Positions 15,954 through 24,561 of a stretch of 64,000 nucleotides of DNA are shown piece after piece; within the stretch, counting starts at the first letter, position 1; each line of letters starts with the position of its first letter. The translations under genes and the position numbers were made by a program. The notes below the pieces were generated by a model. It was not told where the DNA came from. It did no database searches and worked only from the letters and a program-made list of their open reading frames with translations. Source of the DNA: JBCDCE01 sp039182515 (GTDB lineage Bacteria > Pseudomonadota > Alphaproteobacteria > Rhodobacterales > Rhodobacteraceae); assembly GCA_039182515.1 (NCBI GenBank), contig JBCDCE010000013.1, positions 1 through 64,000 of the forward strand, written 5' to 3'.

Positions 15954-17327
15954 ATGTTCCTGTCCGTATTCGAAATGTTCAAAGTAGGGATCGGCCCATC
16001 GTCGTCCCATACGATGGGACCGATGGTTGCTGCTGGACTGTTCCTCGAACGCCTCCGCCAAGCGCCCTTTCGGGTATACGGGGTGCAAGCGTCCCTTCAC
16101 GGGTCCCTGGCCTTCACGGGTGTTGGCCATGCCTCTGACCGCGCCGTTCATTTGGGACTCGCAGGCTTTTTGCCCGAAAGCTTTGACGCCGCAAAAGCCA
16201 AGGACGAGCTCGAACGCATGACGGCTGAAAAGACCGTTTGCCCGGACGGTTTGGAGCCTTTGAGCTATGATCCAAGCAAAGATCTGGCCTTTGATTATGG
16301 GCCCGCCCTGCCCGGACATGCCAATGGTCTCAAGCTCCATGCCCTTGATGCGCAGGGCGATGTGATCCTCTCGGAAACCTATTATTCCGTGGGCGGTGGC
16401 TTTGTGATGACAGCTGATGAGCTGGCCTCGGGCAAAAACACTGACGAAGGCGCGCCCGTGCCCTACCCGTTCAAATCTGCGGCTGAAATGCTGGAGATGG
16501 CAAAGGCCTCCGGCAAAAGCATTGCTGAGATGAAAGAGGCCAATGAGATCTCACGTCGCCCCAAGGCCGATCTTGATGCAGGGCTCTCGCAAATTTGGCA
16601 GGTCATGGAACGCTGTATTGAGCGTGGGTTAACAGAAGACGGGATATTGCCAGGCGGGCTCAATGTGAAACGTCGGGCCAAAGGCATTTATGAGAAGCTG
16701 CAAGCCGAACGCGGGCTCAATCTCACGGCGCCTCATACGATCAACGACTACATGAGCACCTATGCCATGGCCGTGAACGAAGAAAACGCCGCTGGCAACC
16801 AAGTGGTCACCGCCCCCACAAATGGGGCCGCAGGCGTTGTGCCCGCCACGATCAAATACTGGCTGGCGCATGTGCCCGGTGCCAGCCCCGCGCGCATCGG
16901 TGAGTTTTTGTTAACCGCTTCGGCGATTGGCGGGCTTGTGAAGCACAACGCCTCGATCTCTGGGGCGGAATGCGGCTGTCAGGCAGAGGTCGGCTCTGCA
17001 GCGGCCATGGCCGCCTCTGGGCTCACAGCCGTGATGGGCGGCACCCCGGAACAGATTGAAAACGCAGCTGAAATTGCCCTTGAGCATCATCTTGGTATGA
17101 CCTGTGATCCGGTGAAGGGGCTTGTGCAGGTGCCTTGTATCGAGCGCAACGGTCTGGGCTGCATCAAAGCTGTGTCTGCCGCATCGCTCGCGCTGCGCGG
17201 CGACGGGACACATTTGGTGCCCTTAGATGCCTGCATTGAAACCATGCGCCAAACAGGCCAAGACATGAGCGAGAAGTATAAAGAAACCTCGCTTGGCGGC
17301 CTCGCCGTCAATGTGCCCAACTGCTAG
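15954..17327 (+). CDS. sdaA: L-serine ammonia-lyase, iron-sulfur dependent
   Basis: This single-chain L-serine dehydratase converts L-serine to pyruvate and ammonia with a labile [4Fe-4S] cluster. In the 457-residue protein the N-terminal beta domain begins MFLSVFEMFKVGIGPSSSHTMGP, and the C-terminal alpha domain carries the cluster cysteines: SGAECGCQAEVG, GMTCDPV, and possibly the second-last residue Cys of the C-terminal tail, which in some members occupies the active site. NEENAAGNQVVTAPTNGAAGV is the family's substrate loop. An EamA transporter follows after 12 bases and probably shares its transcript. The repeat-bearing gap upstream should contain the promoter. Confidence 0.96.
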   Translation: MFLSVFEMFKVGIGPSSSHTMGPMVAAGLFLERLRQAPFRVYGVQASLHGSLAFTGVGHASDRAVHLGLAGFLPESFDAAKAKDELERMTAEKTVCPDGLEPLSYDPSKDLAFDYGPALPGHANGLKLHALDAQGDVILSETYYSVGGGFVMTADELASGKNTDEGAPVPYPFKSAAEMLEMAKASGKSIAEMKEANEISRRPKADLDAGLSQIWQVMERCIERGLTEDGILPGGLNVKRRAKGIYEKLQAERGLNLTAPHTINDYMSTYAMAVNEENAAGNQVVTAPTNGAAGVVPATIKYWLAHVPGASPARIGEFLLTASAIGGLVKHNASISGAECGCQAEVGSAAAMAASGLTAVMGGTPEQIENAAEIALEHHLGMTCDPVKGLVQVPCIERNGLGCIKAVSAASLALRGDGTHLVPLDACIETMRQTGQDMSEKYKETSLGGLAVNVPNC

Positions 17328-17339
17328 GGTAAACCCGCT

Positions 17340-18254
17340 TTGAAACCTGCCGGTGACAACATTGCCCTGGCAATTTTGCTGACCCTCACCTTTTGCCTTT
17401 TGGCCCCCACCGCAGATGCGATGGCCAAACACTTAGGCGCGGTGATGTCGGTCTTTGCGCTCGTGTTCATCCGGTTTGTCGCCCAAGCCGCAATCCTATG
17501 GCCTTTGGCGAAGGCATTGGGCGAGCCTGTTCACGTGCCGCGAGATCTGCGCGCGTTGGTCTGGGCGCGGGTGATTTTGCACATCGCGGGGATCGCTTTG
17601 ATGTTCACAGCGCTGCAATTTCTGCCCCTCGCGGATGCTTTGGCCATTGCCTACGTCATGCCTTTTATCGCCATGGCGCTGGGTGCGCTCTTTTTGGGTG
17701 AACAGGTTGGGCCCATTCGCATCTTGATTGCGGGCTTTGGTTTTCTCGGCACGCTTTTGGTCATTCAGCCCAACTTTGCCCAAACCGGCGCAATGGCGCT
17801 TCTGCCGCTTGGTGTCGCTGTGGTGTTTGCGGGCTTTTTCATTGTCACGCGTAAGATTGCCGCAGAAATTGCGCCCATCGCGCTGCAAGCCCTCAACGGG
17901 GCCATGGGCGTATTGCTTTTGCTGCCAGCGCTTGGGCTAGGCCTTTTGCTGGACTGGCCTGCGTTACAGATCCATTGGAGCGCAGATGTAAGCTGGAGCT
18001 TTGTAGCACTCTTTGCCATCACAGGTACCTTCGCCCATCTCGCCATGTCCTGGTCTTTGCGCTACGCGCCCGCAGCCACGCTGGCACCCATTTCTTATCT
18101 GGAGATCCCCGTCGCGGCTGGCCTTGGCTATTGGGCCTTTTCAGACCTGCCCAATGGGCTGGCACTGATCGGGATCATCATCACTGTTTTGGCAGGGCTC
18201 ATTCTGATTTGGCGAGAGCGGGCCATCGCGCAGAGGCAAGAAGCGCAGCCATAA
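17340..18254 (+). CDS. DMT superfamily (EamA) transporter
   Basis: The 304-residue inner-membrane protein has ten predicted hydrophobic helices in two EamA repeats, with FIRFVAQAAI and ALQFLPLADALAIAYVMPF in the first repeat and APAATLAPISYLEIPVAAGLGY in the second. The family usually exports amino acids or other small metabolites. Translation appears to start at a TTG at 17340, 12 bases after the sdaA stop; no in-frame ATG gives a full first helix. Linkage to sdaA suggests an amino-acid-related substrate, but this is only context. Its last 56 bases overlap the 3' end of thiN on the other strand. Confidence 0.88.
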   Translation: MKPAGDNIALAILLTLTFCLLAPTADAMAKHLGAVMSVFALVFIRFVAQAAILWPLAKALGEPVHVPRDLRALVWARVILHIAGIALMFTALQFLPLADALAIAYVMPFIAMALGALFLGEQVGPIRILIAGFGFLGTLLVIQPNFAQTGAMALLPLGVAVVFAGFFIVTRKIAAEIAPIALQALNGAMGVLLLLPALGLGLLLDWPALQIHWSADVSWSFVALFAITGTFAHLAMSWSLRYAPAATLAPISYLEIPVAAGLGYWAFSDLPNGLALIGIIITVLAGLILIWRERAIAQRQEAQP

Positions 18255-18891
18255 GCGTCTTGAGATGCGCTTGATCCAGGATGAGCAACATCAGTGGCGC
18301 ATCCGGGCGTAAGACGACAGGCCCTTCAACCGCGTTTGAGGTGCCAATCTGGCGGTGTGGCGCAAAGCTGAGGCCGGTTGTGGGCCAGGCCAAACCTTCG
18401 GACGCAACCTTCACCTCTCCCATCGGAAAGAGTGACAAGGCCGTATCTTTCGGCAAATCCAACTGCAGCTCGGGCGGCACAACACAAACAAGAGAGGTTT
18501 CTCCTACTAGGATCACAGCACGATCAGATCGCACGGTCAGCCCATGGAACGCTGCCAGTTCATGATCCACGCGTTTGCCCATAAAGCCTGGCGCCAAGAT
18601 CAAAGGCGCCTCCACGCTTCTGAGCGCCTTGTCGAAGTCCGTACTGTCTTGCTCCGAAATCTCAAGAAGCCGCTCGACAGGCAGCCGATCTCGAAAACCT
18701 GGCGCCAAGCTATCCAGATCGCCAATCACAGCATCCGGCAGTTCCCCTTGCTCAAATACAAAATTAGCCCCACCATCTGCTCCAACAACAGGTTCAGCAA
18801 ACGATCGGCAGATCTGGTAAGTTTCGAGCGAAAGCGCCCCCCCGCCGACAAGGGTAATGGGCTCCGAAGAGGAGAAAAATGAGCGTGTCAT
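18199..18891 (-). CDS. thiN: Thiamine diphosphokinase
   Basis: The product phosphorylates thiamine to thiamine diphosphate with ATP. The 230-residue protein contains VGADGGANFVF, the catalytic IGDLDSL motif, and DSTDFDKAL, followed by the smaller thiamine-binding beta domain. The start at 18891 (MTRSFFSSS) or the ATG 6 bases upstream is chosen because the longer frame adds a non-family leader. It is convergent with the EamA gene, and the coding regions overlap by 56 bases, so the C-terminal residues of both are constrained by each other. Confidence 0.88.
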   Translation of the reverse strand: MTRSFFSSSEPITLVGGGALSLETYQICRSFAEPVVGADGGANFVFEQGELPDAVIGDLDSLAPGFRDRLPVERLLEISEQDSTDFDKALRSVEAPLILAPGFMGKRVDHELAAFHGLTVRSDRAVILVGETSLVCVVPPELQLDLPKDTALSLFPMGEVKVASEGLAWPTTGLSFAPHRQIGTSNAVEGPVVLRPDAPLMLLILDQAHLKTLMAALLASARWPALAKSE

Positions 18892-19029
18892 TGCCATTTC
18901 TTGGATCAAAGGCGCAAAAGACACAATTCTGCCACGAAATAATACGTTAAAAATCCCGGTTTTGTTCAATTTTAAGAACCTATCGGTGTTAAACCGAGGA
19001 TGCTGAATAGAGAGAGAGTAGGCTTAACA

Positions 19030-21819
19030 ATGGTTGGTCCGAGTAAGATCCTGACAGTGTCATACGGCACGTTTTCGTGCACCCTTGAAGGGTTTGATGA
19101 TTCGTTCGACACGATGAAGGCAATTGCCGAGTATTTTCGCGATCTCGCCGCCGAAGATCGTTATTTTGGCGCAGAACCTCCCACCCCAGATGCAGAGATG
19201 CTGGCGCGCATTGCTGAGAAAGAAATTTCGCGCAGTGTTGAAGGGCGTGTAGACGGCAATGATGTTTTGCTCCGGGCAGCTCCGGCAGCGCCTCAGGCAG
19301 CACCAGAAGCCAAACCAGAGCGCGCTCCAGAGCCGTTCCACGCCGAGGCAGCCTCTGCTGCAGACAGCACAGAAGAAAAACTTGGTGCACGGGTCGCCCC
19401 TGAAGGCGCCTTTGACGATCATCACGAACTCGACAAACGCGACGAGCTCATCGACGACGAACCCCTCAATGAAACCAACATCTTTGATCTCTCCGAAGAT
19501 GACATGACAATTGAGGCGACCGCCGAAACATTGAGCGAGCCAAGCGACGACGACCTCGCGGCTCATCTTGCAGAGGCAAACACTGCTGAGCCCAGCTCTG
19601 ATAGCGATGACGCAAGTACAAACAACGGCATTAAAACGGCCGCCGGTCTTGGTGCCGCTGCCGCTGCTGCCACGGCGATTACAGCTCTGACGCGCTCTGA
19701 TGCCGAAGAAGATCAAGCAGAGCACGATCGCTTAGCAAGCCGCAAGCTCGACCAAGATCTCGATATGGGCGATGAGGCGAAAAGCGATCTTAACACCTCC
19801 GTGGATTTTGAGGCCCCATTCCAAAGCGAGGCGGTCGAGGAGACTTTCCTTGAAGACGATGCCGCCGCAACCGAAGAAGGCCTCGCGGAAAGTTCTGAAG
19901 ACACGTCGGTTCAATCCCTTGCAGAGAGCTTTGCTCAAGATCTGGAAGACGAAGGTCTGACCTCTGAGACTGACGTGGAAAGCTCCACATCCCAGAACAA
20001 TGACATCGACGCCAAGAACGATAGCATTCTTGCTGCGCTGGCAAACCAAGCTGAGGCTGACGCTTCAGAAGAGGTCGAGACCGCAGAGCTTGAGGAAGAG
20101 CTTGAGGACACAAACGTCTTTGAAACAGCTGAAAGCGCCGATCTCAATCCAGGCCTCGACGAGACCGATTTGGACGACACCACCGAGCTAGAGGAGGCTG
20201 AGGATTTCGAGCGTAGCTTTCCCGGAGGCTTCTCAAACACCGACATCGCCTCAAAGTTCCAGCGAATCCGAGCCGTGGTGGCAGGCGCTCGCGACAAAAG
20301 TGCAGATGCTCCCACTGCCGAAGATGAATATTCCGAAGATCAACACGCAGAGGCTTCTGTCGAAGATGCGAGCCAAGCGCTAGATCTCAGCGCACATGAA
20401 GCGCCATCCACATCCCTGTCAGATGCTTTTGAAGAGAGCTTCGACGAAGACCTGGAGTCGGAAGAGACAGATCTGTCGCAAGGCCCAGTTGATGTGCTCG
20501 ACAGTGAAGCCGTGGCCGCAATGACGGCACAGGCCGAACCCTTCGAAAAAGCCGCCTTTGATGCGGACTCTGTGCTTGGGCGTTTGGCCGATGATATGGA
20601 CGATCGTCCTGATGGTGGCCCAGATGGTAGCCCAGACGGAGGCTCCGATGGGTCTTGGTCCGACGACGCATCAGAACACGATTTTGCAAGCGACGCGGAT
20701 GAAGGCTCTGATGACGACGCAGCAAAAACGTCTGCAGAAACAACCCAGAGCGGCGCGATTGACCTCTCGGCCTATCTGACACCTGCCAGCGACGCATCGG
20801 ACGACGGTGACGGCGATACCGATTTTGGTGACACACCCGCCCCGGCGCTTGATCGCCAACGCAAAGATATGAACGCAACCGGAGCAGCCAAGCGGGCCCG
20901 CGCGCGTGTCGTAAAAGTCAAACGCTCCGATCTTGAAGCCCTTGAGGAGAGCGGAGCAATTGAAGAAGTTGCCGAAGCCTCCTCAGATGCGCTTTCGTTG
21001 AACGGTTTTGAGACCGCTGAGCCACAAAGCTCGGCCTCTGCCGGGAGCGATATCTCGCGCGACGAAGAAGACGCCTTGATGGCCGAGCTCGACGCTGTAC
21101 ACCAACAAGAACGCGAGGAGCTTGAAGGTCGCGCCAAGCTTGAAGCCGCAAGCGCAAGTCAAACTGAAGAAAGCGCTCTGTCTCGGCTGATGTCTCAAAC
21201 AGAAGAGGTGATGAACGAGCCAGAAACAGGCCGTCGTCAAAGTGCAATCGCGCACCTCAAAGCAGCCGTTGCCGCCAAAAAAGCAGACCGCGACGATGGT
21301 TTGGACGTATCTAAAGCGAAGGATGAGCTGGACAGCTACCGCGATGATCTGGCGGAAGTTGTGCGTCCTCGTCGCCCTGAAGCTTCCGGCTCTGAGAGCG
21401 AACGCCCAAGTGCCGTCTTGCCGCTGAAACTTGTGGCTGACCAGCGTGTTGAACCCTCAGAGGACGCCGCCGACTCCGTTATGCCCCGTCGCGTCGCCCG
21501 CGAAGAGAGCCAAACCGATGAGCGCCACGCGAGCTTCACGGAGTTTGCAAACAGCATGGGCGCCGTTGGCCTGCCAGATCTCTTGGAAGCGGCAGCGGCC
21601 TATATGACCTTTGTTGAAGGCCGCGAAAGCTTCTCACGCCCAATGGTCATGCGCGCCGTCGCAGCCGCTCAGGGCGAGGAACACTTTTCACGCGAAGATG
21701 GTCTGCGCAGCTTCGGACAGCTTTTGCGTGAAGGAAAGATCCAGAAAAGCCAGCGTGGTCAATTCACCCTGCCGGCTGACAGTCGCTTCAATCCTGAGAC
21801 GCGCTTCGCAGGCGAATAA
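19030..21819 (+). CDS. Very acidic 929-residue protein of unknown function (conserved in Rhodobacteraceae)
   Basis: Only the two ends look ordered. The N-terminus (1-55) has SKILTVSYGTFSCTLEGFDD and AIAEYFRDLAAEDRYFGAEPP. The C-terminus (about 835-929) has SFTEFANSMGAVGLPDLLEAAAAYMTF and ends with a compact domain resembling a winged helix (FSREDGLRSFGQLLREGKIQ). Between them lie some 700 residues rich in Asp, Glu, Ser and Ala, likely disordered, with a short Ala-rich hydrophobic helix at about 199-217 and a basic patch near 615-640 (KRARARVVKVKRSDLEAL). I recall homologues sometimes mislabelled as chemotaxis proteins; no CheA motif is present. The start at 19030 follows an AGAGAGAGTAGG stretch; a TTG or ATG upstream would add 10 residues. 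A strong terminator follows. Confidence 0.8.
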   Translation: MVGPSKILTVSYGTFSCTLEGFDDSFDTMKAIAEYFRDLAAEDRYFGAEPPTPDAEMLARIAEKEISRSVEGRVDGNDVLLRAAPAAPQAAPEAKPERAPEPFHAEAASAADSTEEKLGARVAPEGAFDDHHELDKRDELIDDEPLNETNIFDLSEDDMTIEATAETLSEPSDDDLAAHLAEANTAEPSSDSDDASTNNGIKTAAGLGAAAAAATAITALTRSDAEEDQAEHDRLASRKLDQDLDMGDEAKSDLNTSVDFEAPFQSEAVEETFLEDDAAATEEGLAESSEDTSVQSLAESFAQDLEDEGLTSETDVESSTSQNNDIDAKNDSILAALANQAEADASEEVETAELEEELEDTNVFETAESADLNPGLDETDLDDTTELEEAEDFERSFPGGFSNTDIASKFQRIRAVVAGARDKSADAPTAEDEYSEDQHAEASVEDASQALDLSAHEAPSTSLSDAFEESFDEDLESEETDLSQGPVDVLDSEAVAAMTAQAEPFEKAAFDADSVLGRLADDMDDRPDGGPDGSPDGGSDGSWSDDASEHDFASDADEGSDDDAAKTSAETTQSGAIDLSAYLTPASDASDDGDGDTDFGDTPAPALDRQRKDMNATGAAKRARARVVKVKRSDLEALEESGAIEEVAEASSDALSLNGFETAEPQSSASAGSDISRDEEDALMAELDAVHQQEREELEGRAKLEAASASQTEESALSRLMSQTEEVMNEPETGRRQSAIAHLKAAVAAKKADRDDGLDVSKAKDELDSYRDDLAEVVRPRRPEASGSESERPSAVLPLKLVADQRVEPSEDAADSVMPRRVAREESQTDERHASFTEFANSMGAVGLPDLLEAAAAYMTFVEGRESFSRPMVMRAVAAAQGEEHFSREDGLRSFGQLLREGKIQKSQRGQFTLPADSRFNPETRFAGE

Positions 21820-21838
21820 GCGCCCCCAAAATAATCAC

Positions 21839-21866
21839 GCAAAAAGGGCCCTCGGGGCCCTTTTTT
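21839..21866. terminator. Bidirectional intrinsic terminator
   Basis: AAAAAGGGCCC and GGGCCCTTTTTT flank a 3-4-base loop (TCGG). Plus-strand use ends the acidic-protein transcript (stop 21819); minus-strand use ends purA-DUF2842 (stop 21894), where the A-run becomes a T-run. Confidence 0.92.
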
Positions 21867-21893
21867 CATTTGGATCAGCCATTCAAAACGAGG

Positions 21894-22136
21894 CTAAAGG
21901 TCGTCTAAAGGTGCATCGGGGTCCGCCTGCCCGATCCCTTTAAAAATCGTTTTGAGCGGAAAGGCCCAAGCGATGCCTAGAACCAAAAACAAAAGAAATT
22001 CCAATAAAATCGCTGGGCGACCAAACCAATCGCGCATCAAATCAACACCGGTGATCGCTACAACGATATAAAAAGGGATGCCGAGGATCAGCACAAACAG
22101 CGCCCAGCGTTTGCGGGCTTTGTAACTCAATGCCAT
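21894..22136 (-). CDS. DUF2842 family membrane protein
   Basis: The 80-residue protein has two transmembrane helices (about residues 11-29 and 43-62) and the family's C-terminal FKGIGQADPDAP. DUF2842 is a small family I know from Rhodobacterales; its function is unknown. It lies 15 bases after purA on the same strand and before a shared terminator, so it is co-transcribed with purA. Confidence 0.85.
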   Translation of the reverse strand: MALSYKARKRWALFVLILGIPFYIVVAITGVDLMRDWFGRPAILLEFLLFLVLGIAWAFPLKTIFKGIGQADPDAPLDDL

Positions 22137-22151
22137 GTCAGATCTCTCCCG

Positions 22152-23444
22152 TCAGTCGGCAAAAGGATCCGTGACCAAAATCGTATCGTCACGCTCAGGT
22201 GATGTAGATACGAGCGCAACCGGGCATTGGATGAGTTCTTCGATCCGGCGCACATATTTGATCGCTTCGGCAGGCAAATCTGCCCAAGAGCGCGCCCCCG
22301 CTGTAGAGCCCTGCCAGCCTGGAATTTCTTCATAGATCGGTGTGCAACGCGCCTGACTGTCAGCCGCTGTTGGCAAATAATCCAAACGTTCGCCGTCCAA
22401 CTCATAGGCAACGCAGATTTTAAGCGTTTCAAAGCCATCCAAAACATCGAGCTTTGTCAATGAGATGCCGTTCACGCCTGATGTGGCGCAGGTCTGGCGC
22501 ACAAGCACAGCATCAAACCATCCACACCGGCGCTTACGCCCCGTTGTTGTGCCAAATTCATGGCCGCGCTCGCCCAGGCGCTGACCGTCATCATCGTCTA
22601 GTTCGGTTGGAAAAGGCCCTTCGCCCACCCGGGTTGTATAGGCCTTCACGATGCCCAAGACGAAATCTATCGCACCTGGCCCGATCCCTGTGCCCGTGGC
22701 TGCTTGGCCTGCGATCACATTGGACGAGGTCACAAACGGGTATGTGCCAAAATCGATGTCCAAAAGCGCACCCTGCGCACCCTCAAAAAGAATACGTTTG
22801 CCCGCTTTGCGCGCCTCGGTGAGTTCTTTCCAAACAGGCGCCGCGAAAGGCAGGATCTGTGCTGCGATCTCCCGCAGAGCAGCCAAAAGTGCTGCGCGGT
22901 CCACGGACTCCAAGCCCAAACCGCGGCGCAAAGCGTCGTGATGCACCAAGGCGCGATCAACACGTGCCTCTAATGTCGCGGCATCTGCCAAATCGGCCAC
23001 GCGAACCGACCGGCGTCCAACCTTATCCTCGTAAGCCGGACCAATGCCCCGACCCGTGGTGCCAATTTTTGCGACTGAGTTTTGCGCCTCTCGCGCGCGA
23101 TCAAGCTCGCCGTGAATTGGCAAGATCAGCGGTGTATTTTCCGCCACCATTAGGGTCTCAGGCGTGATCTCCACGCCTTGCTCCCGGAGGCCCGTGATTT
23201 CCTTCATCAAATGCCAAGGATCGAGAACTACGCCATTGCCGATAACCGATAGCTTACCACCCCGCACCACACCCGAGGGCAACGCATGCAGCTTGTAAAC
23301 CTCGCCATCAATAACAAGCGTGTGGCCCGCATTGTGACCGCCTTGAAAGCGCGCAACGATATCGGCACGCGCAGATAGCCAATCGACAATCTTGCCTTTT
23401 CCTTCGTCACCCCACTGAGCGCCGACAACAACGACATTGGCCAT
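22152..23444 (-). CDS. purA: Adenylosuccinate synthetase
   Basis: This enzyme joins IMP and aspartate with GTP to give adenylosuccinate, the first committed step to AMP. The 430-residue protein has the GTP-binding VVVGAQWGDEGKGK, the active-site FQGGHNAGHTLV with its catalytic His, the IMP-binding GRGIGPAYEDKVGRR, and FGTTTGRKRRCGWFD. The start at 23444 has AAGGA 8 bases upstream; the ATG 9 bases further upstream overlaps that site. DUF2842 follows in the same operon. Confidence 0.97.
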   Translation of the reverse strand: MANVVVVGAQWGDEGKGKIVDWLSARADIVARFQGGHNAGHTLVIDGEVYKLHALPSGVVRGGKLSVIGNGVVLDPWHLMKEITGLREQGVEITPETLMVAENTPLILPIHGELDRAREAQNSVAKIGTTGRGIGPAYEDKVGRRSVRVADLADAATLEARVDRALVHHDALRRGLGLESVDRAALLAALREIAAQILPFAAPVWKELTEARKAGKRILFEGAQGALLDIDFGTYPFVTSSNVIAGQAATGTGIGPGAIDFVLGIVKAYTTRVGEGPFPTELDDDDGQRLGERGHEFGTTTGRKRRCGWFDAVLVRQTCATSGVNGISLTKLDVLDGFETLKICVAYELDGERLDYLPTAADSQARCTPIYEEIPGWQGSTAGARSWADLPAEAIKYVRRIEELIQCPVALVSTSPERDDTILVTDPFAD

Positions 23445-23577
23445 ATGGTTCATCCTTTTCGCAAACCTGGGTCCTATAGCCCCCCAAAGCGGCGCAGAAA
23501 ACCAAAAAGTCGCGCGCTCTCAACAGATGAATTTTCCCCCTTGCTCCCTGCCACCCTCCTTGGCTACCCCAAGCCGC

Positions 23578-23976
23578 ATGATAGGCTTTCTAATCCGTTG
23601 GCTTGTGGCCTTTGTGCTGCTGGCGCTTACGTTCAATCCGACCCAGTGGAATTTCGTCAATTGGGCGCGCCTTAACTACACAGACCAATTGCCGGTCATC
23701 GTGCTTGCGGGCCTGCTGCTCTTTATCGGTTATGTGATCTATCTGCGCGCCACGCTGCGCTCCATTGGCCTCTTTGGCATGCTCTTGGTCTTGGGCGTTG
23801 TGGCTGCTTTGGCTTGGGTTGCGATCGACTATGGATGGCTCACTCTTGACGATCCAAAGCTCACACTCTGGCTTGGGCTTGGGGCCGCCTCCTTTGTCTT
23901 GGGCGTTGGTTTGAGCTGGTCTCACGCACGCCGATTTATATCGGGACAATCTGACGTAGATGATGTCGACGAGTAA
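23578..23976 (+). CDS. DUF6524 family membrane protein
   Basis: The 132-residue protein has four hydrophobic segments, with FNPTQWNFVNWARLNYTDQLP after the first and YVIYLRATLRSIG after the second, and an acidic tail VDDVDE. This pattern matches a Rhodobacterales family of unknown function (DUF6524 from memory). The ATG at 23578 is chosen because it begins the first membrane helix; no clear Shine-Dalgarno is visible, and the longer frame (from 23437) has a low-complexity leader that overlaps purA. secG follows 59 bases downstream on the same strand. Confidence 0.75.
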   Translation: MIGFLIRWLVAFVLLALTFNPTQWNFVNWARLNYTDQLPVIVLAGLLLFIGYVIYLRATLRSIGLFGMLLVLGVVAALAWVAIDYGWLTLDDPKLTLWLGLGAASFVLGVGLSWSHARRFISGQSDVDDVDE

Positions 23977-24035
23977 GCTTGCAGCAGGCGCGATCATCGC
24001 CTACATAGCCTGACAATTCCCACCCGGAGAGACCA

Positions 24036-24395
24036 ATGGAAAATGTGCTGCTCATCGTCTTGTTGCTTCTTGCGCTCGCGCTTATTGGCGTGGTGCTTTT
24101 GCAGCGCTCGGAGGGTGGCATTGGATTGGGCGGCGGTGGCGGCGGTGCTGGTGGCGGCGTTATGTCAGGTCGCGCAGCAGCCAGTGCGCTCACGCGTTTA
24201 ACCTGGATCCTAGGGGCGGCCTTCATGGCGGCTTCTTTGGGCATGACAGTGATCGCGGCGCAAAAATCGTCGAACAGCTCAGTGATCGACCGTTTGGGTG
24301 TTGAGCAAACCAACCCCGATACGGGTGAGACCGAGGCGCCAAGCCTCTTGCCGCCATCCAGCACGGATGAGCCGCTCACTCCACGCGCGGAATAA
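24036..24395 (+). CDS. secG: Preprotein translocase subunit SecG
   Basis: The 119-residue inner-membrane subunit of the SecYEG channel assists preprotein export. It has two transmembrane helices (about 2-23 and 55-77) separated by the conserved LLQRSEGGIGLGGGGGG cytoplasmic loop, and an acidic, Pro-rich C-terminal tail typical of alphaproteobacterial SecG. GGAGAG lies 7 bases upstream of the start. pyrG follows on the same strand after 166 bases, an arrangement common in Rhodobacterales. A GGCACGC/GCGTGCC hairpin at 24422-24439 lies in that gap. Confidence 0.95.
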   Translation: MENVLLIVLLLLALALIGVVLLQRSEGGIGLGGGGGGAGGGVMSGRAAASALTRLTWILGAAFMAASLGMTVIAAQKSSNSSVIDRLGVEQTNPDTGETEAPSLLPPSSTDEPLTPRAE

Positions 24396-24561
24396 GCACT
24401 CACAAAAACGCAATACCTTGAGGCACGCACAGGCGTGCCCCCATAATCTTGCGTCACCCTAGACAAAACACCGCGAATCCCATATGGGTCAGATCCCGTG
24501 GTGATGCGCATAATTCGCAGCAATAACCCTACAAAAAGCATCGCGGGAGGCAGCCGAGCAG

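Noticed and set aside
24422..24439. GGCACGC/GCGTGCC hairpin as secG terminator
   Set aside because: The stem is only 7 bp and has no T-run; it is mentioned with secG but not called as a terminator.
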